Source: UBA2289 sp041677365 (lineage in GTDB: Bacteria > Bacillota_I > Bacilli_A > Izemoplasmatales > Hujiaoplasmataceae). Taken from it: 19,995 bases of DNA. Positions 16,023 to 19,995 of the stretch are shown here, piece by piece (position 1 is the stretch's first letter; every line of letters begins with the position of its first letter). The translations under genes were made by a program, and so were the position numbers. The stretch covers positions 1-19,995 of the forward strand of contig JBAYQC010000011.1 of NCBI GenBank assembly GCA_041677365.1, written 5' to 3'. The notes under the pieces were generated by a model. The model ran no database searches. It saw only the letters and a list, made by a program, of their open reading frames with translations, and had not been told where the DNA came from.

Positions 16023-16042
16023 TAAAAATTAGCAGAGTCCTT
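16007..16042. terminator. Shared hairpin between convergent genes
   Basis: AAGGACTC (16007-16014) pairs with GAGTCCTT (16035-16042), with a possible inner stem CTAAT/ATTAG (16019-16023 and 16028-16032). The arms lie within the last codons of the kinase gene and the stop of the minus-strand sensor gene. On the minus strand the stem is followed by TTTTAATT, a reasonable U tract; on the plus strand the downstream ACTTTATTT is weaker. It probably terminates the minus-strand transcript and may act in both directions. Confidence 0.6.
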
Positions 16043-16973
16043 ACTTTATTTGACTTGGTGCTTGAATCATTTTTTGTTTTAAATCATTAAAACGTAAAGC
16101 AATTCTTTTAGCGATTAAGTTACCAGCGAAATAAGCTATAAGCAATCCGATGATATTAATGATTAAGATAACGAAGATAAGTTCAAAAATATGCCTTAAA
16201 AGATTATTTGTTGATACTCGAGTAATAAATGTTAGTGAATCATTATAGAGATTTTCTTGAATCGTATAGTTATTCAAACCGGAAAAACCGGTGTTTTCTG
16301 AAATGTTGTCAGTTGATGGGTCACTAAAATAAAGTCTTTGATTATTGACCAATAAGTACTGATCTTTTATTAAAATTGAATCAGAATTTTGGTAGGTAAA
16401 ATAACTAGCTAATAAGTATAGCGGCCTTATATTAACCATCAAATAACCTAAAAACTGATCGTTTTGATAAATTTTATGAATAAATGAGAAATGAGTTATG
16501 AGAGTATCTTGATGTTGAATAAAGAAGAAAGTTGTTTCGCCGTTATTTTTAAATTCTTCTAACTGTTCGTTCTCAAGAATTTCACTAATTGGAATTATTG
16601 AAGAAACGGAAATACTATCAGTTTTATAGACGTAATCTTGATTTGAATAAAGGACAATCCCAGAGATTTCATCTTGGTATTGACTTCGTAAAAAGTTGAG
16701 TTTAGGATTAATCGTAATAGCGTATTTATCAGATTCTAAGCCATTAGTAATTGTTTCAGTTTGCGCTAGCCTAAAGGAATCATTGCGAATATTATCGAGT
16801 TTAATTTGACTATAGCTAGTAGCTAATTTCACACTTTGGTCAGCGCTATCGGCGAAAGAATTGACATAATTACGTGAAATTAGAAAAACCGTGATGCTAG
16901 AGATGATAATTAAGAAAAACAAAGTCGCTGTGAAGATGTTCTTACTGATTTTTTTCTTAAGTTTTTCTTCCAT
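16041..16973 (-). CDS. YesM-like membrane sensor lacking a kinase domain
   Basis: A 310-residue protein with the input half of a YesM-type kinase and nothing more. It has a cytoplasmic basic N-terminus, a membrane segment at about 13-33, an extracellular Cache-like region of about 225 residues (QTETITNGLESDK, ISGIVLYSNQDYVY, GYLMVNIRPLYLL), a second membrane segment at about 261-284, and a 26-residue cytoplasmic tail (AKRIALRFNDLKQKMI) resembling only the start of HAMP. No His motif or ATPase follows, and no remnant is seen past the TAA because the convergent kinase gene begins there. The start is well supported by GAGGTGAG nine bases upstream and a good promoter, so it appears to be an expressed gene rather than debris. 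It could modulate the neighbouring kinase, or be a truncated relic. Function unassigned. Confidence 0.8.
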   Translation of the reverse strand: MEEKLKKKISKNIFTATLFFLIIISSITVFLISRNYVNSFADSADQSVKLATSYSQIKLDNIRNDSFRLAQTETITNGLESDKYAITINPKLNFLRSQYQDEISGIVLYSNQDYVYKTDSISVSSIIPISEILENEQLEEFKNNGETTFFFIQHQDTLITHFSFIHKIYQNDQFLGYLMVNIRPLYLLASYFTYQNSDSILIKDQYLLVNNQRLYFSDPSTDNISENTGFSGLNNYTIQENLYNDSLTFITRVSTNNLLRHIFELIFVILIINIIGLLIAYFAGNLIAKRIALRFNDLKQKMIQAPSQIK

Positions 16974-17006
16974 GAAATCTTACTCACCTCTTTTCTTATC
17001 AATCTA

Positions 17007-17035
17007 ATTATACCGATTTTTCTTAAGCTTCGCAA
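17007..17035 (-). promoter_or_regulatory. Minus-strand promoter of the kinase-less sensor gene
   Basis: Read on the minus strand, TTGCGA (17035-17030) and a perfect TATAAT (17012-17007) are 17 bases apart. Transcription would start near 17000, giving a leader of about 27 bases that carries GAGGTGAG. It diverges from the promoter of the second importer, with the activator box in between. Confidence 0.65.
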
Positions 17036-17051
17036 TGAGTTAAGAAAAAGT

Positions 17052-17079
17052 GCAGTATTATCAACCATTTTGCAGTTTT
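17052..17079 (+). promoter_or_regulatory. Conserved activator box with 20-bp direct repeat (copy 2)
   Basis: AACCATTTTGCAGTTTT (17063-17079) is identical to 6395-6411. TGCAGT occurs at 17051-17056 and again at 17071-17076, a 20-bp direct repeat; the GCA positions of both half-sites match copy 1 exactly. As in copy 1, the box begins 46 bases before TATAAT. Here it lies between two divergent promoters, so one bound activator could affect both the importer operon and the kinase-less sensor. Confidence 0.65.
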
Positions 17080-17085
17080 ATAACG

Positions 17086-17114
17086 TTTATGTAAAAACGA
17101 TTATTAGATATAAT
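17086..17114 (+). promoter_or_regulatory. Promoter of the second ABC importer operon
   Basis: TATAAT (17109-17114) is a perfect -10, but the -35 position 17 bases upstream is TTTATG, a poor match, so activation is likely to be needed. AT-rich elements with central CG, TAACGTTTA (17081-17089) and GTAAAAACGATTATTA (17091-17106), cover the spacer and resemble weak LacI-family or cre half-sites. AGGAGG for the first gene is at 17141-17146. Confidence 0.55.
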
Positions 17115-17152
17115 AATAATGTAATGTAAAAGTACATATGAGGAGGTTAAAC

Positions 17153-18598
17153 ATGAAGAAGTTAGTTTCTTTTGTTTTTATTGGTATATTTATATTCTTA
17201 CTAACAACTTGTAATGGTAATGAAGGGGGAAAAACTGAAGTCACAATTGGTTTTTGGCCTGAATCAAACTTAACAAGTGATGTAGCGATGTATGAAGATT
17301 GGGAATCAATGTTTGAAACCGATTATCCGGAATATGATATTGTTGGTAGACCTTATACATACTCAACAGATGATTTTGCGGCACTAGCCAGCACTGGTAA
17401 TTTACCAATCGTTTTTGAAACTTGGTTTACTGAACCAGAAAAATTAGTTTCTAAAGGCTATGTTAGAGATATCACTGAGGAATTAGTCGCATTGGGTTGG
17501 TTAGAAAAAATGGATCCAGAAATGCGAGCACAGTTAACCTTCGAGGACTTGATTTATGGAATTCCAAGAGATGGTTATGGTTTAGGCTTGTTTTTAAATT
17601 TAGAAATCTTTGAAATGGCGGGATTAATGGAAGATATTGATAATGATGGAATTATTGATATTTATGATGCTTCAGGTAACCCACTTTATCCAACGACTAT
17701 GGAAGAATTATATAATACTGCTAGCTTGATTACTGAGACAATGTATCAATATTATGAAGAAGAAGTAGCAGGTTTAGTAATCCTTTCAGCGAATAAAAAC
17801 GGTGGTTGGCAATTTTCTAACCTGGCTTGGAACTTCGGTGAGTCATTACAAGTTTATGATGAAACAAATAAAACTTGGAAAGCCAATTTAAATAGTGAAG
17901 CTGCAGTTAAAGCAATGCAATGGATTTACGATTTAAAATGGGTAGAAGGAGCTTTACCACAAACACCTTCACTTACTTATTCTGATTGGTATTTTTACAT
18001 TGGTAACAATATGGCTGCTATGGCTTTTGTTGGAAGTGATGCAATAAATTTACCGGTTACAAACTATGGTATGAGTAAAGATAATATCGCATTTGTTCCA
18101 ATTCCAGAAGGTTTTGATTCTAGCGAAAATGCGCATCAATATACGCTTTTTGGCGGAACTCCATATATGTTTTCAGCAAGAGCTACAGATGAACAAGTTG
18201 AAGGTGCGCTATTATTTATGGAATATATTGGTAGATCACCATTAACTACTGATATTGCAAAACAAAGCGCCGAAAGAGGCATGGTAGTCGCACAAAACAA
18301 AGGGATGACAATTGTCCCGACAATTAAAGCATGGAATAGTTCTGAATATTTAGCAATGATGGAAACTATTGAAGTTAAATACGTCAATATCCATATGCCG
18401 AATTTTGAAGCTTTCTATGATGGCTTGACAACTACTAAACGATCTGAAGAACCTTATTATACTCAAGAGATGTATGAAATTTTAGATTCAGTTATTCAAC
18501 AGGTATTAACTGATGAAAATGCAAATATTGAAGCTTTATTATATGCAGCAAACAGTAATTTTGAAATGACTTATATGTCACAGGTGAATGCTGAATAG
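17153..18598 (+). CDS. Carbohydrate ABC transporter substrate-binding lipoprotein (second system)
   Basis: Extracellular binding protein of 481 residues for the permeases downstream. The signal peptide ends in LLTTC (Cys20), where Thr before the Cys is unusual for a lipobox. VTIGFWPESNLT opens the mature family 1 binding-protein fold; YGIPRDGYGLGLFLNLEIFEMAG, TMEELYNTA and NNMAAMAFVGSD follow the usual order. Residues 161-172 (DIDNDGIIDIYD) form an EF-hand-like calcium loop, followed by a PLYPTT segment. ATG 17153 is chosen over ATG 17138 because AGGAGG (17141-17146) would lie inside a longer coding region. It is larger than and clearly different from the first system's binding protein. The substrate is unknown; the regulatory box suggests it is linked to the beta-helix operon. 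Confidence 0.88.
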   Translation: MKKLVSFVFIGIFIFLLTTCNGNEGGKTEVTIGFWPESNLTSDVAMYEDWESMFETDYPEYDIVGRPYTYSTDDFAALASTGNLPIVFETWFTEPEKLVSKGYVRDITEELVALGWLEKMDPEMRAQLTFEDLIYGIPRDGYGLGLFLNLEIFEMAGLMEDIDNDGIIDIYDASGNPLYPTTMEELYNTASLITETMYQYYEEEVAGLVILSANKNGGWQFSNLAWNFGESLQVYDETNKTWKANLNSEAAVKAMQWIYDLKWVEGALPQTPSLTYSDWYFYIGNNMAAMAFVGSDAINLPVTNYGMSKDNIAFVPIPEGFDSSENAHQYTLFGGTPYMFSARATDEQVEGALLFMEYIGRSPLTTDIAKQSAERGMVVAQNKGMTIVPTIKAWNSSEYLAMMETIEVKYVNIHMPNFEAFYDGLTTTKRSEEPYYTQEMYEILDSVIQQVLTDENANIEALLYAANSNFEMTYMSQVNAE

Positions 18599-18611
18599 AG
18601 GTGAAACAAAG

Positions 18612-19520
18612 GTGCAAAATCTCCTTATGAAAACAAGTAGATTTTTTAAGAAAAATATGGGCGGCTATCTTTTAATGCTGCCCTCTTTATTATTGTTCAC
18701 CTTTTTCATTTGGTTACCTTTATTAAAAAATGTTCAACTATCATTCTTAGATATCACCAACTATACAATGGAAGGAACCTTTAAAGGTTTTGCGAATTAT
18801 CAAGCAATCTTTGAGAATCCGTTGTTTGTAAGATCCTTATTTAATACTTTACAATATATTTTCTGGTCACTTTTAATCGGATTTTTGATACCGATTATTT
18901 TAGCGGTTTTATTAAGTGAAATGGTTCATTTTAAAGGCTTTTTTAGAACCGGATTGAATATTCCTAATTTTATTCCTGGGATAGCAGCTACTGCTATTTG
19001 GGTATATTTCTTTAGGTCTGAACAAAACGGAGTATTGAATTCAATCCTTAATAATCTAGGGATTTCTCAAGTGAATTGGCTATATTCACCAAACTGGTCA
19101 GCTATCCCGCTGATTGTTTTAACGATGACTTGGAAATCAGCTGGAGCGACGATGTTAATATATTTAGCTGCTCTACAAACAATTGATGAGTCATATTATG
19201 AAGCCGCAAGGATTGAGGGCGCTTCAGCTTGGCAAAGAATTAAATTGGTAACTTTTCCAACTATTTTTTCCAATATGAAAACTCTCTTAATTCTTCAAGT
19301 GATTGCGGTATTCCAAGTTTTCTATGAACCATTGATGCTAACAAAACAAAACCCATATTCCTACTCTTTGTTGCAAATCCTTTATAAGACAGGAATTCAA
19401 GATATGGAAATATCTAAGGGTGCAGCTATGGGTGTAGTTGTTTCTTTGTTCTTGTTCACCTTAACTTTTGTTTATTTAAAACTCACCAATAAAAAAGAAA
19501 GACAGGTGAGAAATAAATGA
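18612..19520 (+). CDS. ABC transporter permease, MalF/LplB/UgpA type
   Basis: Channel subunit of the second importer, 302 residues from the GTG at 18612. Six membrane segments are likely, the first at GGYLLMLPSLLLFTFFIWLPLL; the EAA loop is YYEAARIEGASAWQRIKLVTF. GTG 18612 has AGAGGTGA seven bases upstream. An ATG at 18588 is also in frame, would add eight residues and overlap the binding-protein gene by 11 bases, but its upstream AGGTGA is too close. ATG 18627 is a third option. The gene ends with a TGA that overlaps the next ATG. Confidence 0.88.
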   Translation: MQNLLMKTSRFFKKNMGGYLLMLPSLLLFTFFIWLPLLKNVQLSFLDITNYTMEGTFKGFANYQAIFENPLFVRSLFNTLQYIFWSLLIGFLIPIILAVLLSEMVHFKGFFRTGLNIPNFIPGIAATAIWVYFFRSEQNGVLNSILNNLGISQVNWLYSPNWSAIPLIVLTMTWKSAGATMLIYLAALQTIDESYYEAARIEGASAWQRIKLVTFPTIFSNMKTLLILQVIAVFQVFYEPLMLTKQNPYSYSLLQILYKTGIQDMEISKGAAMGVVVSLFLFTLTFVYLKLTNKKERQVRNK

Positions 19521-19995
19521 AAAGATTAAAGTCTAAACGCGGAGGAATATTTAATTTCACCGATTATAAATTTGATTGGATGAAGGTTTTTTACTTTGTA
19601 ATCTTTATATTCTTATTTATAACCGTTATTATTAGTATTTTCCCGCCACTTTGGTTGTTGCTATCGAGTTTTAAAGATACTAGCGAAGTTCTTACAAGTA
19701 ACTTTAAGCTCTTTCCACAGTCGATTGAATTAAGACGAATAATTGATGTTTGGAATCAATTTGATTTCGGTCGGTTCTATCTAAACTCATTTTTACTAGT
19801 CGCTGGAGCTTTGGTTTCTTCGATTCTTTTTAACGGGCTTTTAGCATATGCAGTAGCGGTGATAAAACCCAAAGGATATAAAGTTATTGATCTTTTGGTA
19901 ATGTCGACTTTAATGATTCCGGCAATTATAAATATTAGTCCTCTATATATGAACATAGTTAATCTTTTTAACTCATTAAGCAATCTATTTGGAAC
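19517..19995 (+). CDS. ABC transporter permease, MalG/UgpE type (cut by window end)
   Basis: The first 159 codons of the partner permease are present and open to the last base. The N-terminus MKRLKSKRGG is followed by a membrane segment (VFYFVIFIFLFITVIISIFPPL) and the pattern WLLLSSFKDTSEVL typical of MalG-like subunits, then NSFLLVAGALVSSILFNGLLAYAVA and MSTLMIPAIINISPLY. The EAA loop would lie beyond the window. ATG overlaps the preceding TGA by ATGA, and AGGTGAG at 19504-19510 supplies the ribosome binding site. No ATPase gene has appeared by the end of the window. Confidence 0.88.
   Translation, partial: MKRLKSKRGGIFNFTDYKFDWMKVFYFVIFIFLFITVIISIFPPLWLLLSSFKDTSEVLTSNFKLFPQSIELRRIIDVWNQFDFGRFYLNSFLLVAGALVSSILFNGLLAYAVAVIKPKGYKVIDLLVMSTLMIPAIINISPLYMNIVNLFNSLSNLFG

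Noticed and set aside
1..19995. CRISPR array, tRNA, rRNA, insertion sequence or phage gene
   Set aside because: No regularly spaced repeats, cloverleaf-like segments, transposase motifs or terminal inverted repeats were seen; apart from the coding repeats in the large lipoprotein there is no long repeat.

Overview
This AT-rich window reads as a carbohydrate-uptake locus from a low-GC Gram-positive-type bacterium. It has strong AGGAGG-type ribosome binding sites, lipoprotein signal peptides on every extracellular protein, TTG and GTG starts, and tightly packed or ATGA-overlapping genes. TGA is used as a stop at two ATGA overlaps and tryptophan is TGG throughout, so the code looks standard rather than the UGA=Trp mycoplasma code. 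The Thr/Ser-rich linkers after the lipobox (CNND-STTE...) recall free-living Mollicutes relatives such as Acholeplasma or Izemoplasma, or Haloplasma/Turicibacter-type Firmicutes. That placement is an inference, not a proof.

Region 1 (1-6272) is a maltodextrin-type operon. After the tail and terminator of an upstream gene come two tandem promoters, a perfect 18-bp palindromic operator and a second, weaker site. The genes follow in order: a LacI/MalR-family regulator, a cytoplasmic neopullulanase/cyclomaltodextrinase-type GH13 enzyme, and a sugar ABC importer (binding lipoprotein plus two permeases). A clear hairpin terminator closes the run.

Region 2 (6273-12990) is a two-gene extracellular module. 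It encodes a GH28-superfamily beta-helix lipoprotein with two F5/8 type C-like domains, and a 1279-residue lipoprotein with a probable pullulanase-associated (PUD/CBM41-like) domain and four tandem repeats of about 135 residues. A strong terminator closes it.

Region 3 (12991-19995) holds a YesN-type response regulator and its YesM-type kinase, overlapping by 4 bp. Convergent to them is a YesM-like sensor that stops just after its second membrane segment and has no kinase domain. A divergent promoter region follows, then a second ABC importer (binding lipoprotein, permease and a second permease cut by the window end). No ABC ATPase is present, so both importers probably use a shared MsmX-type ATPase encoded elsewhere.

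The most interesting signal is an identical 17-bp sequence, AACCATTTTGCAGTTTT, occurring once before the beta-helix operon and once before the second importer. In both places it starts exactly 46 bp before a TATAAT with a poor -35, and in both a second GCA half-site lies 20 bp upstream. That is the layout expected for an AraC-type activator binding direct repeats, and the YesN regulator encoded between the two operons is the obvious candidate. The working model is that extracellular enzyme and glycan-binding lipoprotein act on a polymer, YesM/YesN senses it or its products and activates both flanking operons, and the importers bring oligosaccharides in. The GH13 enzyme then cleaves alpha-glucan oligosaccharides inside the cell.
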